A stretch of DNA of 44,952 nucleotides from JAJDFU01 sp964641965. GTDB taxonomy: Bacteria; Bacteroidota; Bacteroidia; Chitinophagales; Saprospiraceae. The stretch is taken from assembly GCA_964641965.1 (NCBI GenBank), contig CAZXLD010000043.1, forward strand, positions 1-44,952, in the 5' to 3' direction. The translations under genes and the position numbers were made by a program. Positions 16,485 through 23,134 of the stretch are shown piece after piece. Positions within the stretch are counted from its first letter, which is position 1. Every line of letters starts with the position of its first letter. The notes below the pieces were generated by a model, which was not told where the DNA came from, searched no databases, and worked only from the letters and a program-made list of their open reading frames with translations.

Positions 16485-17267
16485 ATGGGAAAGATCCTTC
16501 AATATACCTTAATCGACCTCCTGCGCAGCCGGTGGGCCTATTTATACTTCGGGTTTTTCCTACTATTTACCATCGGAGTGGCTGCTTTCAGTACAGACGG
16601 TTCCAAGCTGATCATTAGCCTGATGAATGTGATCCTGATCCTGTGCCCCTTGATTGCGATGCTTTTCGGGCTTATGTATTACTACCACTCCAGGGAATTC
16701 ATTGAGCTCCTTCTGGCCCAACCAATCCGCCGGATGGCCATTTTCTGGGGGCAATACCTGGGAGTCGCCCTTTCCCTCAGCCTAAGCCTGGCCCTGGGAA
16801 CAAGTCTACCCTTTTTATTTTCCGGATTTCAGGGAGCGGAAGAGCTACCCCGCTTCCTGACGTTGATCGGAAATGGCGTTCTCCTGTCCTTCATTTTCTC
16901 CGGACTGGGTTATTTGATCGCCCTGAAATTTGACAACCGGATCCGGGGATTTGGGGTGGGCCTGTTGATTTGGCTTTTCTTTGCCATTGTGTATGACGGC
17001 ATTTTCCTATTGCTTTTGTTGGCCTTTCGGGATTATCCCCTGGAAAAACTATCCCTGGGGCTTTCCATGTTCAATCCGATTGACCTATCCCGAATCCTGA
17101 TCCTGCTGCAATTGGATATCTCGGCTTTGATGGGGTATACGGGAGCTGTTTTCCAAAAATTCTTCGGGACCCAATGGGGTATGCTGTTAACGGTATTGGC
17201 GCTGAGCCTATGGTTGGTAGCCCCTGCCCTGAGCATACGATGGGTCGCGATTCGGAAGGATTTCTAA
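16485..17267 (+). CDS. nosY: NosY ABC transporter permease
   Basis: A 260-residue protein with six predicted transmembrane helices, beginning MGKILQYTLIDLLRSRWAYL, with the family's YYYHSREFIELLLAQPIRR segment. It is the membrane partner of NosF and docks NosD in the periplasm. It starts two bases after the nosF stop. Confidence 0.92.
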   Translation: MGKILQYTLIDLLRSRWAYLYFGFFLLFTIGVAAFSTDGSKLIISLMNVILILCPLIAMLFGLMYYYHSREFIELLLAQPIRRMAIFWGQYLGVALSLSLSLALGTSLPFLFSGFQGAEELPRFLTLIGNGVLLSFIFSGLGYLIALKFDNRIRGFGVGLLIWLFFAIVYDGIFLLLLLAFRDYPLEKLSLGLSMFNPIDLSRILILLQLDISALMGYTGAVFQKFFGTQWGMLLTVLALSLWLVAPALSIRWVAIRKDF

Positions 17268-17294
17268 ACCCATTCAATAGTACAAACCCACAAC

Positions 17295-17693
17295 ATGCGT
17301 ATCCTCCTAACCAGCTTACTGATCTTGGCCATCTGCCTCTACACGGGTGGAAAGGGGCTGCTGGTGTTTTGGTACCATGTTGCAAACGGATCTTTTGAGC
17401 AAACTTTCTGTGAGAACCTGGCTGCACCACAATTGGATTGCCACGGTAAATGTACCTTAACCCAACTCCTGGAGGATAGCTCCCAAGCCGAAAAAGAGAA
17501 ACCGGTGTTGCCGGTTTCTGAAGAAAGCCAAACGGTTCAATTGTTGGAGCCGCCCCCCATTCGCACCTTAAATCTGCCCTCGCCCGATCTGGATCCTCCA
17601 AGCGGTGGCTTTTATCTGCGACTTATTTGCCAGGACTGTTCACCTTCCGTATTTCGTCCGCCCAACCTGTATCCTGTCCGTTCTTTAGCCTGA
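17295..17693 (+). CDS. Small exported protein with a CxGKC motif, linked to the copper receptor
   Basis: A 132-residue protein with one N-terminal hydrophobic segment (MRILLTSLLILAICLYTGGK) and a soluble remainder. The segment FCENLAAPQLDCHGKCTLTQ carries three cysteines in a pattern seen in a widespread Bacteroidota family of unnamed small proteins often placed before TonB receptors or metal-uptake genes. A second pair occurs in ICQDCSPS. The cysteines suggest metal (here probably copper) binding at the inner membrane or periplasm, but the function is not established. It lies between nosY (27 bases) and the receptor gene (57 bases), so it is probably part of the copper supply unit. Confidence 0.65.
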   Translation: MRILLTSLLILAICLYTGGKGLLVFWYHVANGSFEQTFCENLAAPQLDCHGKCTLTQLLEDSSQAEKEKPVLPVSEESQTVQLLEPPPIRTLNLPSPDLDPPSGGFYLRLICQDCSPSVFRPPNLYPVRSLA

Positions 17694-17750
17694 TTCCCTA
17701 CTTCAGGCCGGATTGTATTTCCCTTTTTTAAAACCCTTTAATTTTTAATC

Positions 17751-20051
17751 ATGCGAAAATTCATGATATGGGTACTTGCTATGGTTGTGACACAACTGTT
17801 GCCAGGACAGGACCTGATAACCCTGCAAGGTCAACTGCTGGACAAAGACAATGGACAGACCATTCCATTTGGTACCCTCAAAATTAACGATACCTACGCC
17901 TTCGCCGACGAGAGCGGTTTTTTTTCAACTGAAGTAACGAAAGCAGAAAGCTATCAGATTGAAATAGATCAGATCGGCTACCAGCTCGAAACTATTCAAT
18001 TGACAGCACCAACCCCCTTTCTCCGATTAAACCTAACCCCCAAAGCCATTATCCTTCAAGAGGTTTTGGTTACCAATCAGCATCGATACAGCATTCCACA
18101 ATCAGATACCCACATTGATGAGGCTCGCCAATTCACTCAGGCAAAGGATGTGGGGAACCTGTTTCGGGAGATCCCGGGCTTCGGCATCATCAAACGAGGC
18201 GGTATCGCGCTGGATCCTGTTTTTCGTTCCTTTAAATACGAACAATTGAACCTCTTTTACGACGGCGGGCTGGTGACGACCTACGCCTGTCCAGGTCGAA
18301 TGGACCCCGCTACAACACACGTCAACCCACAGGATGTAGAAAAGATCGAACTGATCAAAGGGCCATTCAGCATGCGCTATGGACCCACCATGGGCGCTAT
18401 TATCAACGTGGTAACGGAATCCAAAACCAGCCCTGAATTCTCAGGTATCGGAGGTAGTGTAGAAGGATCGTATGAAACCAATGGGAATGGCAAGATGACC
18501 AAACTGGCCCTATTTGGAGCTGAAAAGAAATACGATTTTGTAGTTAGCGGGGGCCTGAAAGACTACGATAGCTACCGAAGTGGAAACGGTACCGTCATTC
18601 CTACTGCTTTCCGGGCATACGACTACCATATTGCAGGCGGTTTCAATCCGAACGACAATCAGCGCTTGGCTGTCAATTGGCGACAAGGTTTCATGCGCGA
18701 TGTGCTGCATGCCGGTTTGCCCATGGATACCGATTTAGACAACAGCTTTACCCTATCTACTGACTATTCCTGGAAAAACATCAGTCCGCGCTTGTATGGT
18801 CTTACGGTAAAGGCCTATGGCTCTCATGTAGATCATGTTATGTCCAACAAGCGTCGGCCCAATTTCAGTATGGTGGATGCGGAGGCAATCGTACAAGCCA
18901 ATACGTTCGGCGGAAGAGCAGAGCTTGCCTGGATGCCCAACCAAAAGATCCTGGTCCATTCCGGGCTAGATCACCGCTATGTCAGCCGGGATGGCGAACG
19001 AGTGCGTTTGATTAAGCGCAATAGAATGACGGGTGAAGCACTTCCCAGTCCCAAACGCATGGTAGACCCTATCTGGCAAAACGCGCGAATTTTAAATACA
19101 GGCGTCTTTTCGGAAGGTCGATTTTTCGTGCATCCGAGCTGGACCCTGCTCTTAGGAGCTCGTCTGGATTATAACCTTGGCGAAATCCGGGATCCGGATC
19201 CTGGTTTCCAGGAACTATATAGTACCCTCGATCCGCGCCAGGAGCTTAACTGGAGCGCTACGGCCTCCATCACCCATCAGCTTCGGAAAGATTGGATGCT
19301 TCAGCTGGCTTTAGGGAGAGGCGTGCGCAACCCAAACATGATTGAACGCTACATCAATCATTTTACCGTCGGGATGGACCCATATGAGTACGTAGGTAAT
19401 CCCAATCTGAGGCCGGAGGTGAATAACCAGGTCGAAGTATCGATTCAGAAACAAGGGGATCGCTTTCGGGTAGGTGTAAACACCTTCTATTCCTATTTCC
19501 AGGATTACATCACAGCGCGGGTAGATTCTACCCTACCGAGTAAGATGACGCAGAATCTCCCATTCGCTCGACGGTTTGTCAACATCGACCGGGCCTTCCA
19601 AACCGGTATTGAACTCACGGGTCAGGTAGAGATCGTTTCGCATTTCACCACCTATGGCAGCTTATCGTACACCTATGCCCAGAACCTAAGCTGGCAGGAA
19701 CCCATTGCAGAGATTCCGCCCATGGAGGCCATCCTGGGTGCTCGATACGAGCGATCGATCTGGTGGACAGATCTTAGGGCGCGATTTGTGGCTATGCAGG
19801 ATCGAGTCGCTCTTTCCTTTGACGAATCGACTACGCCGGGCTTCGCTACGCTGGACTTCCGGGCGGGCGTGCAACCATTGCCGGATCTTTCGGTCGGTGC
19901 ATCTGTACTCAATATGCTGGACCAGCAGTACCGGGAGCACCTGAACCGGGTGTACCGCAATGCCCCGGAACAGGGGGTCATCTTTGAACCCGGGATCAAC
20001 GTAGCCTTCTTTGTTCGGTATGAATTTGGTGGAAAAGGAGGAGGCCGATAA
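17751..20051 (+). CDS. nosA: TonB-dependent copper receptor, NosA/OprC type
   Basis: A 766-residue outer-membrane receptor: signal peptide (1-19), a carboxypeptidase-like regulatory domain (about 22-95), plug (about 105-225, ending GPFSMRYGPTMGAIINVV) and a 22-strand barrel ending VAFFVRYEFGGKGGGR. The plug motif TYACPGRMDPATTHV contains C180-x3-M184, and the barrel has H362-x-M364 in VDHVMSN with M325 in GLPMD. These match the CxxxM / HxM copper ligands known for OprC; the 37-residue distance from M325 to H362 also fits. NosA/OprC imports copper for NosZ maturation, in keeping with its place at the end of the nos operon. Confidence 0.88.
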   Translation: MRKFMIWVLAMVVTQLLPGQDLITLQGQLLDKDNGQTIPFGTLKINDTYAFADESGFFSTEVTKAESYQIEIDQIGYQLETIQLTAPTPFLRLNLTPKAIILQEVLVTNQHRYSIPQSDTHIDEARQFTQAKDVGNLFREIPGFGIIKRGGIALDPVFRSFKYEQLNLFYDGGLVTTYACPGRMDPATTHVNPQDVEKIELIKGPFSMRYGPTMGAIINVVTESKTSPEFSGIGGSVEGSYETNGNGKMTKLALFGAEKKYDFVVSGGLKDYDSYRSGNGTVIPTAFRAYDYHIAGGFNPNDNQRLAVNWRQGFMRDVLHAGLPMDTDLDNSFTLSTDYSWKNISPRLYGLTVKAYGSHVDHVMSNKRRPNFSMVDAEAIVQANTFGGRAELAWMPNQKILVHSGLDHRYVSRDGERVRLIKRNRMTGEALPSPKRMVDPIWQNARILNTGVFSEGRFFVHPSWTLLLGARLDYNLGEIRDPDPGFQELYSTLDPRQELNWSATASITHQLRKDWMLQLALGRGVRNPNMIERYINHFTVGMDPYEYVGNPNLRPEVNNQVEVSIQKQGDRFRVGVNTFYSYFQDYITARVDSTLPSKMTQNLPFARRFVNIDRAFQTGIELTGQVEIVSHFTTYGSLSYTYAQNLSWQEPIAEIPPMEAILGARYERSIWWTDLRARFVAMQDRVALSFDESTTPGFATLDFRAGVQPLPDLSVGASVLNMLDQQYREHLNRVYRNAPEQGVIFEPGINVAFFVRYEFGGKGGGR

Positions 20052-20065
20052 GTAGGGCAAATACT

Positions 20066-20113
20066 GGTCTTAACCCCGGAACTCGAACGCGCACAGGTTC
20101 CAGGGTTAAGACC
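20066..20113. terminator. Long hairpin between convergent genes (candidate bidirectional terminator)
   Basis: 17-position stem with one mismatch: left arm 20066-20082 (GGTCTTAACCCCGGAAC), right arm 20097-20113, 14-base loop. It fills the 63-base gap between the copper receptor (plus) and the DUF6933 gene (minus). No U-tract on either side, so termination efficiency is uncertain. Confidence 0.6.
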
Positions 20114-20114
20114 G

Positions 20115-20651
20115 TTAATTCCAGCGGGGATCTACTTCTTTTCTAAGTCCCCGTTTTTCCAGTTCCATCTGCATGGCTTGAGTCGGCTTTTGGTGGTTCA
20201 AGCCGCCCATGGGTAGCTGATTGATTAAAAAGTTGATAAGATCATAGGACCTGGCTAGCGGCCCCTTGTGGGCCAGCTGAATCCGGATCTGGAACTTAAA
20301 GTCATTCATGGACCCCAGCACGGAGCGGCTGTTTGTTTTATGGAGGGTAAGTGGCGCTCCATCCATGATGATCGGGGCCGCCAGTTTAGGGTCAAAAAGG
20401 AATTGCTTTTCCAGCTGATCCAACAGGCAGGCAGCGAATAGGGTCTCCAACTTTTGTTTTTCTTTCTTGGTACCGATATAGGCGAAAAAGCTGAAGAGCG
20501 TTGTGGCATGCGTAAACAAGAAATAGTTGCGTCTTTCCAGATTGATCAGGTCTACATACCAATTGTAAAAGCCCAACTGCACTTTCTCATCCTTTACGGA
20601 TTTGAACTTTTTCATTTGATCCAGGACCTTCTTGGTACAGCTGAACTGCAT
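20115..20651 (-). CDS. DUF6933 domain protein
   Basis: A 178-residue soluble protein without signal or membrane segments. The start MQFSCTKKVLDQMKKF and the segments GFYNWYVDLINLERRNYFLF and LFTHATTLFSFF match DUF6933, a small family of unknown function. The C-terminal part (SRSVLGSMNDFKFQIRIQL) is also family-like. It is convergent with the copper receptor and lies just beyond the outer end of the tRNA-Glu/GIY-YIG cassette. Its function cannot be inferred from context. Confidence 0.8.
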   Translation of the reverse strand: MQFSCTKKVLDQMKKFKSVKDEKVQLGFYNWYVDLINLERRNYFLFTHATTLFSFFAYIGTKKEKQKLETLFAACLLDQLEKQFLFDPKLAAPIIMDGAPLTLHKTNSRSVLGSMNDFKFQIRIQLAHKGPLARSYDLINFLINQLPMGGLNHQKPTQAMQMELEKRGLRKEVDPRWN

Positions 20652-20706
20652 AGTATTGTTTTGTGGTGGATGGACGTAAATTACCGATTCCGAGTAGAAG
20701 ATGGAA

Positions 20707-20762
20707 AAAATAAAAAAGCCCCGGCAGAATGCCGAGGCTTTGCGGAAGTAGCCCGTACGGGA
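20707..20762. repeat. 56-bp direct repeat, outer copy (tRNA-Glu 3' end plus terminator)
   Basis: Identical over 56 bases to 21187-21242, exactly 480 bases apart. It contains the last 14 nt of tRNA-Glu (20749-20762 on the minus strand) and its terminator, but no other part of the tRNA. It looks like the displaced end of a split or duplicated tRNA gene, comparable to an attachment-site repeat. Confidence 0.85.
20711..20740 (-). terminator. Rho-independent terminator (duplicate of the tRNA-Glu terminator)
   Basis: Read on the minus strand: an 11-position stem with one mismatch (AAGCCTCGGCA / TGCCGGGGCTT) with a 3-base loop, followed by a T-tract. It is part of the 56-bp repeat and would end transcription from the GIY-YIG gene side. 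Confidence 0.75.
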
Positions 20763-20771
20763 TGGTTGACG

Positions 20772-20799
20772 ATGGTGATACGACTAGGTCGATCACCAT
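20772..20799. repeat. Hairpin downstream of the GIY-YIG gene, number 1
   Basis: ATGGTGAT / ATCACCAT outer arms and CGAC / GTCG inner arms around the triloop TAG, with one bulged A (20780). Confidence 0.65.
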
Positions 20800-20806
20800 G
20801 TCACCA

Positions 20807-20847
20807 CCATGACTCCTGACGAAGCGGAGCTTGTCAGGGCGTCATGG
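20807..20847. repeat. Hairpin downstream of the GIY-YIG gene, number 2
   Basis: Outer arms CCATGAC / GTCATGG, inner arms CCTGAC / GTCAGG and AAGC / GCTT with triloop GGA and a bulged G (20821) directly after TGAC. The same bulged-G design recurs in the tRNA-array linkers (21351-21374). Confidence 0.7.
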
Positions 20848-20858
20848 ATCGAACCATT

Positions 20859-21158
20859 TTACTTAAGTATCGCATCCAAAAGTTTTCTTGAACTATCATC
20901 AGGTATTCCTTCCGAATATTTTTCTATGAACTGGATCAACCGTGAACGTGTCAGGTTTTTCAACTTGCGCTCCAGCAAGATGGCTTCTGTTGAGGATGGT
21001 TTTTGAGATCGCCAAACCAAAATCCAGGGTATCCCGCGAAGTGTGTGTTTCGAATTTCCTCCATTGTGATAAGGCATTCGTTTTTGGAGGTTGCTAGTCC
21101 TCCCCTTGTAGAAAGAATCAATGGAAGGGGAATAGAGGATATAAACGTAGTGAGGCAT
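20859..21158 (-). CDS. GIY-YIG family nuclease (single domain)
   Basis: A 99-residue protein that is only a GIY-YIG domain. It begins MPHYVYILYS; the second signature strand is FYKGRTSNLQKRM (YKG in place of YIG, catalytic Arg present), followed by YHNGG, IPWILVW and the metal-binding Glu in ILLERKLKNL. Active-site residues look intact. Such small GIY-YIG proteins are common in Bacteroidota and poorly characterised. The family includes homing endonucleases, but also repair and unknown proteins. Here the gene is the only one in a 480-bp segment bounded by 56-bp repeats of the tRNA-Glu end, with two hairpins downstream, so a mobile or homing-type role is inferred. Confidence 0.85.
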   Translation of the reverse strand: MPHYVYILYSPSIDSFYKGRTSNLQKRMPYHNGGNSKHTLRGIPWILVWRSQKPSSTEAILLERKLKNLTRSRLIQFIEKYSEGIPDDSSRKLLDAILK

Positions 21159-21186
21159 TTGGGTGGGTTTAGTTTGCTAAAAGGGT

Positions 21187-21242
21187 AAAATAAAAAAGCC
21201 CCGGCAGAATGCCGAGGCTTTGCGGAAGTAGCCCGTACGGGA
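21187..21242. repeat. 56-bp direct repeat, inner copy (in the intact tRNA-Glu)
   Basis: Second copy of the 20707-20762 repeat; here it is the true 3' end and terminator of the complete tRNA-Glu gene. Confidence 0.85.
21191..21220 (-). terminator. Rho-independent terminator of tRNA-Glu
   Basis: Stem AAGCCTCGGCA / TGCCGGGGCTT with a 3-base loop, followed on the minus strand by a T-tract, 9 bases after the tRNA 3' end. Confidence 0.8.
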
Positions 21243-21300
21243 ATCGAACCCGTGTTTCAGGAATGAAAATCCTGTGTCCTAACCCCTAGACGAACGGGCC
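21229..21300 (-). tRNA. tRNA-Glu (anticodon TTC)
   Basis: A full cloverleaf on the minus strand: acceptor GGCCCGT / ACGGGCT (G1 pairs with U72 as a wobble), D-arm with GGGGTTAGGAC, anticodon arm CAGGA-TTTTCAT-TCCTG with anticodon TTC, T-arm ACGGG-TTCGATT-CCCGT. CCA is not encoded. This is the only complete copy in the window; truncated copies of its first 46 nt lie upstream and of its last 14 nt downstream. Confidence 0.95.
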
Positions 21301-21837
21301 TGCTTTTATCTTCAGTCGTCCTTTCGACGACTTGCTTTTGGAATCGAATCTTGACGAAACCTTCGGTTTGTCAACACCAAACCCAGCTTTGCTGGTTTGG
21401 CCCGTGCCGCTCATGGCGGTGCTGATAGGCTCTGCCTCGTCAGCATTTCAGGAATGAAAATCCTGTGTCCTAACCCCTAGACGAACGGGCCTGCTTTTAT
21501 NNNNNNNNNNNNNNNNNNNNNNNNNNNNNNNNNNNNNNNNNNNNNNNNNNNNNNNNNNNNNNNNNNNNNNNNNNNNNNNNNNNNNNNNNNNNNNNNNNNN
21601 TTTCAGGAATGAAAATCCTGTGTCCTAACCCCTAGACGAACGGGCCTGCTTTTATCTTCAGTCGTCCTTTCGACGACTTGCTTTTGGAATCGAATCTTGA
21701 CGAAACCTTCGGTTTGTCAACACCAAACCCAGCTTTGCTGGTTTGGCCCGTGCCGCTCATGGCGGTGCTGATAGGCTCTGCCTCGTCAGCATTTCAGGAA
21801 TGAAAATCCTGTGTCCTAACCCCTAGACGAACGGGCC
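21301..21837 (-). repeat. Tandem array of truncated tRNA-Glu 5' halves and hairpin linkers (191-bp period)
   Basis: Exact 46-nt copies of the tRNA-Glu 5' half (acceptor strand, D-arm, anticodon arm, ending CCTGAAA) lie at 21446-21491, 21601-21646 and 21792-21837. The period is 191 bases on both sides of the gap. No copy has a variable loop, T-arm or 3' acceptor strand. The 145-base linkers (21301-21445 and 21647-21791 complete) are identical as far as read and hold five consecutive hairpins: 21314-21332, 21351-21374, 21377-21400, 21406-21420 and 21421-21444 in the first linker. Copy number is unknown because of the gap. Confidence 0.9.
21501..21600. other. Scaffold gap (100 N)
   Basis: Exactly 100 N, the usual placeholder for a gap of unknown size. 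It falls inside the tRNA-half array, as expected when an assembler meets near-identical tandem repeats. Confidence 0.99.
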
Positions 21838-22073
21838 AGTATTTCAATTTCGGAAACCGCTACATCACCTTACCTGTACAAGTATCAATCCCTTCTTTTC
21901 CGAAGCGAGTGCAAATATACATCCTTTTCCAAAAAAGAGAAAGAGGCAACACAATTTTCACCTCTACTTTTCTCCTTTTGACACCACACTAACGTTCCCA
22001 CAACCACTCCGGTTCCATCCGTTTCAAAAGGCATTAATTTTTACCTTTAAGGCCGTCTACAAAACACAAAACC
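21838..22073. promoter_or_regulatory. Intergenic region between the tRNA-Glu array and gap
   Basis: No gene. It holds the leader and promoter of the minus-strand tRNA unit and the upstream region of gap, for which I see no clear promoter consensus. Confidence 0.6.
21911..21942 (-). promoter_or_regulatory. Promoter of the tRNA-Glu transcription unit
   Basis: On the minus strand TATATTTGC (21911-21919) matches the Bacteroidota minus-7 consensus TAnnTTTG, and TTTC (21939-21942) lies 19 bases upstream, one mismatch from the TTTG minus-33 element. Transcription would start about 65-70 bases before the first tRNA half and pass through the whole array before the intact tRNA. Confidence 0.6.
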
Positions 22074-23072
22074 ATGCCCAAAAAAATTGCTATCAATGGC
22101 TTTGGCCGTATCGGCCGCCTTACCTTGCGCAACCTCCTTCAAATGGACGACATAGAGGTAGTAGCCATCAATGACCTTACCGACAACGCCACCCTGGCGC
22201 ATTTGTTCAAGCACGATTCCGCTCATGGACCTTTCGACGGTACCGTCACCCATACCGACTCTACCCTGGTCATCAACGGACAAGAAATAGCCGCTTCCTC
22301 CGAGCGCAATCCCGAAGCCCTGCCTTGGGGTAATATGGGGATCGACCTGGTGCTGGAGTGTACCGGTATTTTTCGCGATAAAGCCAAAGCCTCCATGCAC
22401 CTGACTGCCGGTGCCAAAGATGTATTGATCTCTGCTCCCGGGAAAGGTGACGGCATCCAGACTATCGTACTCGGGGTGAACGACCACGAGCTCGACCGCC
22501 GTGGAAATGTTTTTTCCAATGCCTCTTGTACGACCAACTGCCTGGCCCCTGTGGTGAAAGTGTTGGATGAAAACTGGGGTATGGGGATCGGTTCCATGAC
22601 AACTATTCATGCCTACACCTCCGATCAGCGCATCCAGGATGCCCCCCACAAGGACCTGCGCCGGGCCCGCGCTGCGGCTTTTAACATCGTTCCAACGAGT
22701 ACCGGCGCTGCCAGTGCGGTAGGCAAAGTGTATCCCAAGGCAAAAGGCAAATTGTTTGCCATTGCAGTCCGGGTGCCGGTCATTACCGGATCTATGGTAG
22801 AAATTAACGTGCGCCTGGAAAATCGGGCTACCGCTGAGGAAGTAAATGCCAAATTCAAAGCATATGCGGAAGGCGCCATGAAAGGCATCTTGCAGTATTC
22901 TGAGGATCCTCTGGTTTCCAGCGATATCATGCGCAATCCCCACTCCTCTATATTCGACTCCTTGCTCACCGATGTCAATGAGGACATGGTGAAAGTAGTA
23001 AGCTGGTACGACAATGAGGCCGGTTATTCTGCGCGTATGGCCGACCTGGCACACCTCATCCTCACGAAATAA
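22074..23072 (+). CDS. gap: Type I glyceraldehyde-3-phosphate dehydrogenase
   Basis: A 332-residue glycolytic enzyme. It has the NAD-binding start INGFGRIGRLTLRN (7-20), the catalytic motif SNASCTTNCLAP (C152), the partner histidine H179 in TTIHAYT, and the C-terminal WYDNEAGYS. It makes 1,3-bisphosphoglycerate in the cytoplasm and sits directly before pgk, separated by a rho-independent terminator. The long minus-strand frame over it (22047-23096) is a shadow. Confidence 0.97.
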   Translation: MPKKIAINGFGRIGRLTLRNLLQMDDIEVVAINDLTDNATLAHLFKHDSAHGPFDGTVTHTDSTLVINGQEIAASSERNPEALPWGNMGIDLVLECTGIFRDKAKASMHLTAGAKDVLISAPGKGDGIQTIVLGVNDHELDRRGNVFSNASCTTNCLAPVVKVLDENWGMGIGSMTTIHAYTSDQRIQDAPHKDLRRARAAAFNIVPTSTGAASAVGKVYPKAKGKLFAIAVRVPVITGSMVEINVRLENRATAEEVNAKFKAYAEGAMKGILQYSEDPLVSSDIMRNPHSSIFDSLLTDVNEDMVKVVSWYDNEAGYSARMADLAHLILTK

Positions 23073-23084
23073 AATCTTCCTCCG

Positions 23085-23110
23085 GCCGGCCTGCAAAGGC
23101 CGGCTTTTTT
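23085..23110 (+). terminator. Rho-independent terminator after gap
   Basis: 7-bp GC stem GCCGGCC / GGCCGGC with a 6-base loop and a run of six T. Its strength implies that pgk (ATG at 23135) has its own promoter or is reached only by read-through. Confidence 0.85.
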
Positions 23111-23134
23111 CACCCTAAATCCACGATTTGCCCT

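Noticed and set aside
20707..21242. Classical integrative element with a tyrosine integrase at tRNA-Glu
   Set aside because: The tRNA-end direct repeats fit, but the 480-bp segment has no room for an integrase and encodes only a GIY-YIG domain.
21301..21837. CRISPR array
   Set aside because: The repeats are tRNA-Glu halves and the linkers are identical to each other, whereas CRISPR spacers differ; no cas genes nearby.
21446..21837. Additional functional tRNA-Glu genes
   Set aside because: The copies stop after the anticodon arm; no T-arm or 3' acceptor strand follows, so they cannot fold into tRNA.
22047..23096. 349-codon minus-strand open frame
   Set aside because: Mirror image of gap over its whole length; GAPDH has all catalytic residues, so the antisense frame is a codon-bias shadow.
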